Assembly (NCBI GenBank): GCA_963971225.1
Contig: OZ020270.1
Span: 67,648,932 to 67,712,931, forward strand
Length of the DNA: 64,000 bases
Direction of reading: 5' to 3'
From: Melieria omissa
Taxonomy: Eukaryota; Arthropoda; Insecta; Diptera; Ulidiidae
In this document: positions 33,704 to 44,110 of the stretch, in pieces
Position numbering within the stretch: position 1 is the first letter of the stretch
Layout: each line of letters begins with the position of its first letter
Notes under the pieces: model-generated
What the model saw: only the letters and a program-made list of their open reading frames with translations
Database searches by the model: none
What the model was told of the DNA's origin: nothing
Program-made: the position numbers and the translations under genes

Positions 33704-34158
33704 ATGGCAAATCCCAACAACCTTATCCGCCCACCCGTCCTAAATGTTAACCAAGCCGGACCTAGTAGTACCATTTCAGGTATTGTAAAGAGATCTACGT
33801 CAATGAATGTAGAAGCACAGTTGAAGCAATAATTAATCCACAAAGTGACATAGCAGGAATAGTAGAAACCTTCAAACCTTAGTGACTTGGACAAAATCCC
33901 CGATGTAGTGCGTTGCCTTAGGGACTTTTCAGGCAACCCTATCGAATATAGCTCCTGGAGCAAAAGTGTCGAACGTATTTGAAACCTTTACGAATCGCTT
34001 AAACGAACCCCTAAATTCTACGGCATCCTCAGCGTCATAAGGAATAAAATAATTGGTAGTGCCGACAACGTCCTCGAATCTTATAACACACCCTTAAATT
34101 GGGAATGCATTGTAAAATGTTTGAATCTGCACTACGCAGACAAACGGGACGTAAATAC
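33704..34158 (+). pseudogene. Errantivirus gag, N-terminal part
   Basis: From the ATG at 33704 (MANPNNLIRPP) the frame hits a stop at 33830-33832. Capsid-like sequence continues in another phase after a short gap ([36 protein letters not shown]), up to the solo LTR at 34159. Gag forms the particle core. At least one frameshift and one stop were seen. Confidence 0.75.
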
Positions 34159-34578
34159 TGATACGATGAGAGATTCTGTGCCGCACTGTACAGGAATGCC
34201 TTTCTCCGCACGAATGTTTTCCAAGCATACTTTTAGGCATGCACTGTGAAGTACAGCAAAACTGTTATAAATTCGCTTGGTATAGTCCGATATGGCAAGG
34301 ATGGTTCTCGAAATGGGCTGTGCGAGAATAGTCGAGCGTTTTCCAATTAGAAGTGCAAGAAACTTCGGCGCGATAAGAAAACTGGTATAAAAGCAGCAGT
34401 GGCAGCGCAAGGGGTCGAGTCTGTGTTGAGCAAGCAAAGTGGTAACAAGTGTGTATACAAGCGAAGTGTGAATCTGTAAATAAAGTGATTGTTGATTTTT
34501 GCTGAGTAATTGAAGTTGTTTTATTTTCAAATACAATCAAAACGAACCGTCGATAACGAACTGTGGAATTTCGTAACA
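34159..34578 (+). repeat. Solo LTR (gypsy-type), copy 2, inside gag
   Basis: TGATACGATGAG...CGTAACA, 420 bp, flanked by ATAC at 34155-34158 and 34579-34582. Contains GGTATAAAAGCAGC (TATA) and AATAAAGTGATTG. The gag reading frame resumes directly after the duplicate. Same family as 21502-21905. Confidence 0.9.
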
Positions 34579-35720
34579 ATACTTTGGAGTACCAGATGAC
34601 AGCAATGGTACAAGGCAACAGAACAGTGCATGAGTTTTATCAGGCAGTCTACACTCACCTCTCATTAATTACACAGAGCAACAAAATCGACATTATTTTT
34701 TTTTCTGAAATCACACCATACTTTTCGAAAGGATTTTTGGACGCTGATCACAACTGCGTACTTAGTTTTTTGATTGTTTGAGCGGTTTGTAAGTTATTGG
34801 TGGTTTTTGCTAGGAGGTGTTTTCCACGTTTTTTCATCTTTGAATTTTTATTGCATTTGTAATATGTTGAAAAACACGATAATTTTTTCAACAAAATTTC
34901 TAGTATGGAAATAGAGGTAGAAGCTATGCAGATCTTAACAAAAACATACAGGGACAAGGCATTGGATACCTTTGTCAGAGGTCTCAAAGGAGACTTGCCT
35001 AGGCTATTGAGTATTCGTGAACCTGTAAATCTTCCCCAGGCACTACAACTGTGCCAGAAGCTCAAAAACCAACAATATAGAACGCAATTTTCAAATCACA
35101 CCCATAATAATATTTCCGAAAAGAACCCTCCAATTCATCCCCGTGGAAATTATAACAATAGTCATAAGTTACTACCACAGTTTTACCCACAGGTAGCCTA
35201 CCTACCGCAATTACGGCAACCGTACAACCAAAGGTTACCACAGGGAAATCAACCGAATTTCCAACATTTCGGCAACCGGAACGGTATCCGACCTAATTTT
35301 CCACAGTATAACAACTACGAGAGTAGGCCACCACCTAGACCATTTGGCCCGAAATCGGTCCCAGCCCCTGTTCCAATGGAAATAGACGATACCATAAGAA
35401 CTAAAGCAGTAAACTACATGAATAATCCTGGGCACAGTAATAGATTTATAGGAAAACGGCCTCAGCCGTCATCCCTTCAAACACAACAACATCAGAAAAT
35501 TCAAAGAAATTTTCACATCAATACCGCTGAAAGTAGTGATACCAAAGACTATGACGAAGCGGTAACGCAATATGCTACAGCAGAAGATTACGAACACGAC
35601 CAATCTCTTAGAGAATATTTACAAGAATCCCTTGAATATGAGAATACCGGCAACGAACAATTTAACGTTGATACTAATTCCGAAAATGACAATTTCTCGG
35701 ATGTCCATTTTTTAGAATAA
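34579..35720 (+). pseudogene. Errantivirus gag, C-terminal part
   Basis: Capsid sequence continues (MTAMVQGNRTVHEFYQ) to about 34689, where roughly 210 bases of unrelated AT-rich DNA intervene (34690-34902). It resumes with MEIEVEAMQILTKTYRDKAL, LPQALQLCQKLK, a Pro/Asn/Gln-rich nucleocapsid region without a CCHC knuckle, and an acidic tail, stopping at 35718-35720. Lack of a CCHC box is usual in errantivirus gag. Pol begins in the -1 frame across the stop, suggesting -1 ribosomal frameshifting. Confidence 0.8.
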
Positions 35721-37282
35721 CAAGCTCGGCCTTACCTTTCTTTGAATGTAAGACGAGCGACAATACAATTCTTAAATTCCTTATCGACACTGGGTCGAAT
35801 AAAAATTATATTCAACCCGCTCTGATTAAAAACCCAATACCCAACGATGATATTTTTTACGCCAACTCTGTAGGCGGAAAAACTAAAATCACCCATCATT
35901 CTCATATAAATCTCTTTAATCTTAAATCCGTCAAAATTAAAGTATTTTTACTACCAACGTTAACGGCATTTCATGGAATTTTAGGGAATGATACGTTGAA
36001 AGAGTTATCAGCCGTCATCCACACGAGGAACAATCTAATGATAATCAATGGCAACATAAAAATTCAGTTTAAACAACAAGTTTCCCAAGCAGTTAACTCA
36101 ATAAACATCCGAACGACACATATGACATATGACCAGAAGCAAAAGATAAACAATCTAGTAAAGAAATATCCTAAACTTTTCACGGAACCGGACGAAAAAT
36201 TAACTTTCACCACTATGGTAAAAGGTGAAATAAGAACAACTACGAATGACCCAGTTTATTCCAGATTCTATGCATATCCAGTGACACTTAAAGATGAAGT
36301 TGAAAAACAGATAAAAGAGTTGTTGGATCATGGCATAATAAGACCTTCACGGTCACCATATAATTCGCCCATCTGGGTCGTCCCAAAAAAAATAGATGCG
36401 TCAGGGAAAAGGAAATACAGAAAGGTAGTTGATTATAGGAAACTAAATTCAGTTACCATTCCTGATCGATACCCCATTCCTCAAATCAATGACGTACTAG
36501 CGCAATTGGGAAAAAATAAATATTTTTCAGTAATAGATCTCAAGAGTGGATTTCACCAAATCCCTCTCAAGGAATCCGACATAGAAAAGACCGCTTTCTC
36601 CGTCAACAACGGAAAATACGAGTTTACACGACTCCCTTTTGGTCTAAAAAATGCTCCATCCATATTTCAGAGAGCACTCGATGACATTCTTCGGGAGCAC
36701 ATTGGAAAAATCTGCTATGTCTATATAGACGACATAGTGATTTTTGGAGAAAATGAGGAATGCCACATGAAAAACAGTGAAAAAGTCTTTCAAACTTTGC
36801 AAGCAGCAAATATGAAAGTTCAACTGGACAAAAGCGAATTTTTAAAACAAGAAGTTGCATTTTTGGGGTTTTTAATATCTCCGCGTGGAGTAAGAACAAA
36901 TCCTGCTAAAGTGGAGGCAATTAATAAATTTCCCTATCCTAAGACTATCAAAGACCTTCGATCGTTTCTTGGCATGTCAGGTTTTTATAGGCGCTTCATA
37001 AAGGACTATGCGAAACTCGCAAAGCCCCTGACAGCGCTTCTCAGAGGGGAGGAGGGACGAATGTCCAAGAACATGTCCAGGAAAAAAATTATACAACTTG
37101 ACGAAAAAGCAACTGAAGCTTTCAATAAATTAAAGCTTTCTTTGGCATCACAAGATGTCATGCTTAATTATCCAGATTTCTCAAAAGATTTTCACTTGAC
37201 TACAGACGCGTCAAACCATGCCATAGGTGCGGTCTTGGCACAAGATGGAAAACCAATCAATGTTCATTTCCCGAACGCTTAG
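35720..37282 (+). pseudogene. Errantivirus pol: protease and reverse transcriptase
   Basis: The frame is open from the gag stop. Protease shows LIDTGSNKNYI (active-site DTG, about 35783) and GILGNDTL. Reverse transcriptase: GIIRPSRSPYNSPIWVVPKK, YRKVVDYRKLN, FSVIDLKSGFHQI, LPFGLKNAPSIFQR, the catalytic CYVYIDDIVIFG (about 36716) and FLGMSGFYRRFI. The RNase H start TTDASNHAIGAVL follows, then a frameshift at about 37230-37265. Pol makes the DNA copy of the element. Confidence 0.88.
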
Positions 37283-38055
37283 CAGAAGCGAAGAACATTA
37301 CGCTACAAACGAAAAAGAGATGCTTGCCATCATATGGGCTCTGAAGTCACTAAGAAATTTTCTGTATGGTTCCGCCAAGGTCACAATATTTACAGACCAC
37401 CAGCCGCTAACGTATGCGCTAAGTAATAAGAACACAAATAGCAAGCTAAAAAGGTGGAAAGCTATATTGGAGGAATACAATTATGTATTGAAATTCAAGC
37501 CAGGTAGCAGAAATAAGGTCGCCGATGCTTTGTCAAGACCACCGGTAAATTCCCAAATTAACTCAATGACTCCTACCCAACACAGTGATCAAAGTTCATC
37601 GCAAAACACAATACAATTTACGGAAGCCCCAATAAACGCCTTCAAAAATCAGATACTCCTCTCATTTGGAAAAGACTCCTATTACCAATTTCAAATCATT
37701 CACCCAACTTACCACGATCAGAGAAAAGGAGTTCGATGGGGACAAAATCTTTGAAATTCTTAAAAAATATCTAAACCCTTCAGTTACTAATTGCATTAAG
37801 ACAGACGACGAAACTTTGGGCAAATTGCAAGAAATATATTCAATACATTTTAATCAATACAAGGTTCGCTACACTAGGAAAATATTAACAGACTTACCCA
37901 ACGAAAGTGACCAGGAAAACGAGATCATAAAAGAACATCCAGAGCACACAGGAATGACAAAGAAAACAAATTGCAATTTCTATTGCAAATTCTATTTCCC
38001 ACAGATGGCAGCAAAAATAAAGAGAATCACCTCACAATGTAAAATCTGTAAATAA
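37227..38055 (+). pseudogene. Errantivirus pol: RNase H and integrase zinc domain
   Basis: After the frameshift, RNase H continues with EKEMLAIIWAL, TIFTDHQPL and NKVADALSR (acidic positions kept). A second shift near 37670-37690 leads into the integrase N-terminus: EHPEHTG and CKICK make an HHCC-like zinc site ending at a TAA (38053-38055). Confidence 0.82.
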
Positions 38056-38427
38056 AGTAAATATGATCGTCATCCCAACAAATTGATCATTCAGGAAACT
38101 CCTATACCCAAATTCGCTGGACAAATTATACATTTGGATATTTTTATCACCGACAAGAAGACGGTACTAACTGCAATTGATAAATTTTCCAAGTATGCTC
38201 AAGCCAGGATTATTAATTCAAGGGCCGCGGAAGACATTAAAGAACCCTTGAGACAAATACTGTTAGCTTTTGGCGTCCCCGAGATAGTGGTAGAAGATAA
38301 CGAAAAATCTCTGAATTCAAACGCAATTGTGTTTATGTTGGAAAATCAATTCAGCACTCAATACACTAGTTCAGCAAATGGCCAAATTGAACGGTTCCAT
38401 TCTACGCTAATAGAAATCATGCGATGC
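38056..38427 (+). pseudogene. Errantivirus integrase core
   Basis: The DDE core is recognisable: IIHLDIFITDKK, EIVVEDNEKSLN and NGQIERFHSTL. The expected Asp-X-Gly motif is altered to EDNEKS. Interrupted at 38428 by a TTAA MITE. Confidence 0.8.
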
Positions 38428-38431
38428 TTAA

Positions 38432-39055
38432 CCCATTTTCGGCCGCTGGTCGATTTTTCGACCAGTCACTTTGAAGGAGAGTAGCTCTGCACTTAGACAT
38501 TATATCTTTGAACTTTTGATGCATAAAATAACTTTGGTCTTTTGGTAACCCCTCGAAATAATAAATTTTTTTTAAAAGATAATTTTAGAGATGTTGGCGA
38601 AGGCACGAAAAAAAGCATTTTTGTAGTAATATTTTGAATATTCTGAAAAATATATAACCTTTTTAAATTATTGCTTTATTATTGATTATTTACGAAGCCT
38701 AAAGACCAAATTACCATAATCAATTGATATTCATAAGATTATGAAAATATTTTTACCTCTCAGCACCGCGTACTTTTCAGTGGTCGAAAAATCGACCATT
38801 GACCAGAAGTCGTCATGTATGTACATATGTAAGCCAACAATTGTTTGTTTTCATGCTTGATTATTATTTGACTTAAACTATGTACATATATATTTGTTTT
38901 TATTTAAAATTGAATTTTTATTAATTTATAAAAAAAATTTTGTAAAAAAAAAACACAAAAAAAATCCAAAAATATTCTTGATTAAGGTCCTAAATGTAAG
39001 TCCTTAAAAGGAATTACAAAAATATTGGCTATTTCTGGTAGCGGCCGAAAATGGG
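38432..39055. mobile_element. TTAA-flanked MITE, TIR CCCATTTTCGGCCGC
   Basis: TTAA at 38428-38431 and 39056-39059. Ends CCCATTTTCGGCCGCT and mirror GCGGCCGAAAATGGG. 624 bp, very AT-rich, no gene. A TGGTCGATTTTTCGACCA hairpin lies near the left end and a related motif at 38782-38796. Piggybac-like by target and termini. Confidence 0.87.
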
Positions 39056-39059
39056 TTAA

Positions 39060-39451
39060 AGGCAGACATTAATTACAAAACTTTCTCAGAGTTATTGGAT
39101 ATTTCACTTTACAAATATAACAACTCTATACATTCGACCATAGGGAAAGCCCCAGTACAGGTATTCCTCAACAAAAATTTTACAAAAGACCCGGAACAAT
39201 TGGAAAAGGAAAGGAATGAAATTATGAAAAAGCTAGAACAGAAACAAGAAGCAGATATTTCTTATCATAACAAAGCAAAGGTCCCATTCAAGTCCTATTC
39301 AGTAGGAGAAATAATCTATGTAAAAATAAATAAAAGACTGGGTAATAAGCTATCACCCAGATACAGGAAAGAAATAGTTAAGGAAAACAAAACCAGCACA
39401 ATCATAACCGAAACAAGAAAGGTAGTTCATAAGAGTTTAATAAAGGACTAA
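39060..39451 (+). pseudogene. Errantivirus integrase C-terminus
   Basis: The frame resumes after the MITE: NNSIHSTIGKAPVQVFL, an acidic/basic coiled stretch (KERNEIMKKLEQKQEAD), then VGEIIYVKINKRLGNKLSPRY, a chromatin/DNA-binding type C-terminal domain. Stop at 39449-39451. Confidence 0.8.
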
Positions 39452-39470
39452 TTTTTATCTATTTCCAATA

Positions 39471-40699
39471 GGTTAATCCTCCCGCTATGCCTTGCGGATA
39501 CCCAAATCCTGGATTATTCCAACTCCCAACTAGTGACCATAGATCCGGGAATAGCAAAACTTCAATCCGGATCATTCAAAATCATCCACCTCATAAATTT
39601 GAAGGAGTACGAAGAACTTATAGCCAGATTTGAGACCACCATACACTCGGCACTAAATCCTACCCATCCCCTGTATTCATTTCTATCCTTTGAAGTCGAA
39701 AACATAAAAATCATTTAAATAGATTAAGAACAACCAAAAGAAGTAAAAGGTCTATTGATGTTATTGGCACAGCATGGAAATGGTTGGCTGGCAATCCGGA
39801 CCACCATGATTTCGAAATTGTAACAAATAAGCTCAATAAGGTACTCGAGAACAATAATAATCAATTAATTATAAATAAATTAACTGTTCAAAAAATTAAT
39901 GAAATATCCAATGTGACAAATGAAATCCTAAAAGGTATCAAAAAGGAATCGAGTCTTATTAATGAATTAACGTTAGAACTAAAATTTAAAATGCAAATTC
40001 TAAAAGAGGAAATAATAAATATAGAATATGCCATTCATTGGGCAAAAGCTCATATTGTAAATTCATATATCTTGTCAGCCTCAGAAATTAATGTTACAGA
40101 AAAAATACTACAAAGAGAAGATTTTCCCTACATAAATATTGATGAAGCTTTGGAATTTGCGGAAGTCCGCATTGCTACTAATGGAAGTAATATTGTTTAC
40201 ATTGTTAGGTTGCCAACCACCCAAAAAGGGAATTGTAGAAACCTTATTATACGAGCAGTAAAAATAAGAGAAAAAATTAACAAAATACCATTCGAATCTA
40301 TTCTAAGATGTAATGACAATAAAATATTCGGAATTGCAACTAGCTGTAAGTCTTATAATAATTTAGAAATATGTTCTGATACTAACATTATAAATATAAG
40401 CAACACGTCGTGCATCCCAAACTTGCTGAGCAGCCGCACCGCCAACTGCAGCGTAGTCAACAATCAACACGTCCCGACTGTAGAGGAAATATCTCCAGGA
40501 ATATTGTTCCTCAATCAGTACGAAGGAAGTGTTCGTGTAAACGGCGACTTAATTCCGCTAAAAGGCACTTTTATAATTCGGCATCACAACACCACCATTC
40601 AAGTCAACAACAAAATAATTATAACAAATGAAATAATCAATAATCAACCGATGCCGGCAATTCTCCAACCCAGGGCAAGCTTCGAAGCAATAAAGGAAG
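39471..40699 (+). pseudogene. Errantivirus env, surface and fusion parts
   Basis: It starts just after a splice-acceptor-like TTTCCAATAG at 39461-39470; gypsy-type env is expressed from a spliced RNA. The N-terminal part (to 39718) has a hydrophobic leader and ends at a stop at 39716-39718; coding resumes in phase shift. A furin-type RSKR site lies at 39739-39750, followed by a hydrophobic fusion-peptide-like segment and a long ectodomain with N-glycosylation motifs and paired cysteines. The baculovirus-F-like type is known for insect errantiviruses. Cut at 40700 by a TA MITE. Confidence 0.75.
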
Positions 40700-40701
40700 T
40701 A

Positions 40702-41271
40702 CACCTAAGTCTGTTTTTACACGGTCTTTTTTTACACGGTTTTGATATAACACGGTTTGAAAATTGAATATTTTTAATTTTTTTACACGATTTTATTCCA
40801 TTTAGCACGATTTGAAATTTTATGTACTTAAATTTTTTTTGTCAAATTTAATTTTTGCGAAGTATGTTCATATCACAAAAAAGTATTTATGAAAGAAAAA
40901 AGTCTGAAAGCATCGATAGTATCGATAGTGCTATCGATAGTTTGCGAACACTAGCTTAAAGATTTAAGTGAATTCCCTTTTAGCGCGTACAAGCAATTTT
41001 TACTGGTCAAAGCAAATGTGAATAGCACTAATTTAGGGGAATTCCCTTTATGTGCATACAATAAAATTTACTGGTCAGAGCAATTGAAACGTGTTAATAT
41101 TTTGTGAACTGTCAATGCAATAAGACGTGTTTGGTAAAGAAATTTTAATAGGTTTTAGAGATTAGGAACAAATCACCCATTTTTGTATACGATCAATGTC
41201 TTTTTTTACACGGTTTTTTTTTACACGGCTTCTTCTGGAACCAATCTACCGTGTAAAAACAGACTTAGGTG
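40702..41271. mobile_element. TA-flanked MITE in env (Tc1/mariner type)
   Basis: TA at 40700-40701 and 41272-41273. Ends CACCTAAGTCTGTTTTTAC and the mirror at the right (GACTTAGGTG). 570 bp with several TTTTTTACACGG motifs near both ends and an ATCGATAG cluster at about 40910-40938. No coding capacity. Confidence 0.85.
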
Positions 41272-41273
41272 TA

Positions 41274-41555
41274 CTCTCGTTGGAAATGTTGAAGCAGCTT
41301 CGGGTGAACGACAGCAGTCACATCAATAAATTGGATGCCGAAAATAAAATCAACTTCTCCATTAACGTTGTGTTGGTAATGGCACTCATAATAATACTTA
41401 CATGGATTGGATGCAAAACATACCGCAAACATAGAGACCAAACCCAACCACCAATGCCCCTACCAAGAGATAAAGGTGCCTCAATTACCATAGGAATAGA
41501 AGACCTACCACACCAGCTCCAGCCAAGGCCACCGAACGCGGACGTTCGGACTTAA
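41274..41555 (+). pseudogene. Errantivirus env, membrane anchor and tail
   Basis: The frame resumes after the MITE. A hydrophobic anchor INFSINVVLVMALIIILTWI (about 41350-41409) is followed by a basic cytoplasmic tail and a TAA at 41553-41555, directly ahead of the polypurine tract AAGAAGGGAGG (41554-41564). Confidence 0.78.
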
Positions 41556-41564
41556 GAAGGGAGG

Positions 41565-41918
41565 AGTTAGCGAAAATTCTGCTGACGCCGAAAATTTGCC
41601 GCCGCTGCAGCGTTTAGGTCAACAAACTCACAATGTTGACAAATAATGCTGACAGCGCGCCTCAAGGCGTTGACTTCGCGACGATCTGCTGCGTTCGACG
41701 TCCGCAGCAGAAACGCTGATAATGCGTTTGCGAATATCGATTTCGCAACGCATGTTCAGCTTTAATTTTAAGCAAGTATTCATTCCTATTTTGCATTCAA
41801 TAAAGACGGTTGTGCCGTTCAGAAGTTAACTCTAAAGTGTTTGCTTAACTTGGAAGCAGCGCATAAGTCGGCCTAAAGAAGCCCGCCTCGCTCAACTTGG
41901 AATAAGAGCATAAGTCGG
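41565..41918 (+). repeat. Errantivirus 3' LTR, 3'-truncated
   Basis: It matches the 5' LTR from AGTTAGCG to ...CATAAGTCGGC with about four differences, but lacks the last ~20 bases. It then joins the DD37E transposase directly. No right target duplication remains. Confidence 0.85.
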
Positions 41919-42596
41919 CTACGGTCTGCTACGTTTACCACAGCTGCAAATTGCTTGCCAAATGAGGAATTTTTTGGGAAATTTTGTCTTCTTTTGGGTC
42001 CTAAATTTTTCCGGGACATTTCTTCTGCTATCGGCAACATAAAATTCTTGGCCAGGAAGTTGAGAAAAATCGGCAGTGACGTAAGTTTCGTCGTCCATTA
42101 TGCAGCATTTGTATTTTCGTACGAAATTTTTCAATAAATGTTTGGCACGCGCTTTAGCCTCAATATTTTTGTTTGCGTTTCGGTCTGGTACTTTTTGAAC
42201 TTTATATGTCTTCAGACCTGCTCCTTTTTTTACCCTTCTCACAAAAGACTCCGAACATTCCGTTACCCGGGCAATTGTACGTCCCGACGTGTTTGGGTTC
42301 TTCGCAAATAAGGACACTACTTTTTCCGCCTTTTTTTATTTACTGAAACCTTTTTTTCTGCCGGAACCTTGTTTCCGATTAATGCTCACATTTGTCGTTA
42401 ACTGCTTCACCACTTTCGAAACTGTTCTTCTATCAACATTTACTATTTTTCCGATTTTTTTGTAAGTCAATTTCGGGTTGTTCAAAAAAATTGAAATTTT
42501 TTTTTTCACGCACTTCTTGCTATGAAGCCATTTTATTATTAAATGTTCAATCAATGCTCTAAATGGGCATAAACTATTCAATGATAGAGTTTTCAT
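41919..42596 (-). pseudogene. DD37E transposase, N-terminal and first catalytic part
   Basis: In coding order: 42596-42336 has a helix-turn-helix-like segment (LTYKKIGKIVNVDRRTVSKV); after a frameshift at about 42320-42336, a second helix-turn-helix (SGRTIARVTECSESFVRRV) and the first catalytic Asp in CCIMDDETYV; then FLIWQAICSCGKRS up to the errantivirus at 41918. It belongs with 32364-32737. About 10 codons are missing at the errantivirus junction. Confidence 0.82.
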
Positions 42597-42689
42597 GGCT
42601 CACTTGATCAAAGAAAGTTTGATTTGAATTTGTATTAACGAAGTTATTAGCAAACTTGCATGTCACAATTTTTAACGACGCACTCCTTA

Positions 42690-43079
42690 TGTAAAATATG
42701 TAAATATGAACTTCAACAAAAAAAATATTAAAAGTTTAAAAAAATTAAATTAGTGAATGGATTGGCATATGGTAAGTATGGTCATTTTATGCTTTACCAG
42801 GTAATGTATGATTTCATGCATCCCATTCGGTGCATGAATAATGTATGCTTTTTGCATTTATCTTTTCATGCATTACCGAGTAATGTACGATTTCCTACAT
42901 GCTACGCGATTTATGAAAACGTACATGTTTTTGGGATGCATGTCTTCATATACTCGCAGGTAATGCAAAAAAGGGAAGCATTACATTTCGTAGGAGATCG
43001 CCGTGAGAAAATTCATGCATGTTGTAATGCATAGCTTGCAAGCAAATATGCATTCCTATACATTCTTTTTCCCGATGGG
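42690..43079. other. Right subterminal region of element X
   Basis: Non-coding DNA dense in ATGCAT, GCATTAC and their mirrors, ending in CCCGATGGG. The matching style at 29165-29185 and 30335 supports its belonging to X. Confidence 0.5.
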
Positions 43080-43255
43080 CGTCGTCATCGATATACTACT
43101 GTGTACAAAGAATACCCGGAATTTTCCCATTTAAACTACGCGGTTCGTACAACTGTTAGAGGCTCACATGTCAAATTATACGTCAAAATACTCATTAGTG
43201 TTTGAGTTACGCTTGGTTTTGTGAGACGCAAAAAGTGAATTCGGCGATTTTTATA

Positions 43256-44110
43256 ATGTCTGAAATTATCCAACAAAGAAGTGCGATCAGATTTTGTTTC
43301 CTGAACGGAATAACCGCTGCGGAAACGTTGAGAATGTTGCAGAAGGCCTACGGAGACCATGCTCTATCAAAAACAACAACGTTTGATTGGTATAAAATGT
43401 TCAAAGAAGGCAGAGTACGCGTTGAAGACGAAGAGCGGCCAGGCGGACCACGCACATCAACTGATAAGCAACACGTCAAGCAAGTGAAGGAAATGGTGAT
43501 GGAAAATCGTCGGCTGACATGTAGAGACATTGCCTCTATTGTTGGAATATCAAATGGATCGGCCATCACAATTTTAAAGGACATTTTGTGCCTCAAACGC
43601 GTCAAATCTCGATTGGTCCCAAAAAATTTGAATTTCTTCGAAAGAAAACGTCGTGTTGATGTGTGTGAAACAATGCTTTCTGATTATCAATCGGTTATGA
43701 AACGCATTATTACTGGAGATGAGACTTGGATCTATGCTTACGACACGGAAACAGCCGACCAATCGAGCGAATATCGTGCCAAAGGTGAGGCAAGGCCGAA
43801 ACACCCGCGCCAAAGTCGCTCAAAAATCAAGGTCATGTTGACAGTTTTCTTCGATTATCGTGGTGTTGTGCATTATGAGTTCCTTCCGCCGGGCCAAACT
43901 GTCAACAAGGAATATTACTTGAGCGTTATGCGTCGTTTGCGTGAAGCTATTCGCAAAAAGAGGCCGGATTTATGGAGAGACAACTCTTGGTTTTTGCATC
44001 ACGATAATGCACCATCTCACACGGCATTGGTTCTTCGTGAGCATTTCGCCAAAAATGAAACTCATATCGTTCCACAGCCACCGTATTCGCCTGATTTAGC
44101 TCCTTGTGAC
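43256..44110 (+). CDS. Mariner transposase, residues 1 to the third catalytic Asp
   Basis: ATG at 43256 begins the transposase. The N-terminal helix-turn-helix region (RSAIRFCFLNGITAAET) and the WYKMFKEGR motif are followed by ITGDETWIYAYD (first Asp), WFLHHDNAPSHTA (second Asp) and PPYSPDLAPCD (third Asp, 34 residues after the second: DD34D). The coding region is uninterrupted up to the hAT-like insertion, which falls right after the third Asp codon. This is the best-preserved DNA transposase of the window. Confidence 0.9.

Larger units (their letters stand above)
32738..41918 (+). mobile_element. Errantivirus-type Ty3/gypsy element (gag, pol, env)
   Basis: 5' LTR 32738-33112, primer site at 33119, gag, pol and env in order, polypurine tract at 41554, 3' LTR from 41565. 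The two LTRs differ at about four positions in the ~354 bases they share by eye, so the insertion is young. Four things disrupt it: a solo LTR in gag, an unidentified ~210-bp insert in gag, a TTAA MITE in integrase and a TA MITE in env; pol also has point frameshifts. The last ~20 bases of the 3' LTR and a bit of target are deleted. Confidence 0.88.
32234..42687 (-). mobile_element. DD37E Tc1/mariner element, split by an errantivirus
   Basis: The left end AGGAGTGCGTCGTTAAAAAT (32234) and its mirror at the right (ending 42687) form inverted repeats of about 28 bases. TA duplications lie at 32232-32233 and 42688-42689. Without the errantivirus (32738-41918) the element is about 1.27 kb, normal for this superfamily. 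One minus-strand transposase gene runs through it. Confidence 0.9.
29148..43079. mobile_element. Element X: unrecognised DNA transposon (CCCAKCGGGAAA ends)
   Basis: The left end CCCAGCGGGAAAG at 29148 and the reverse complement of the right end (CCCATCGGGAAAA, ending at 43079) match at 12 of 13 bases. BEL/Pao pol flanks both sides and resumes at the break with no obvious target duplication. Subterminal DNA at both ends is rich in ATGCAT and GCATTAC motifs (29165-29185; 30335; 42800-43065). After removing nested elements about 2 kb is X itself, including the intron-bearing DUF4806-like pseudogene at 30748-31440. Superfamily unknown to me. Confidence 0.55.
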
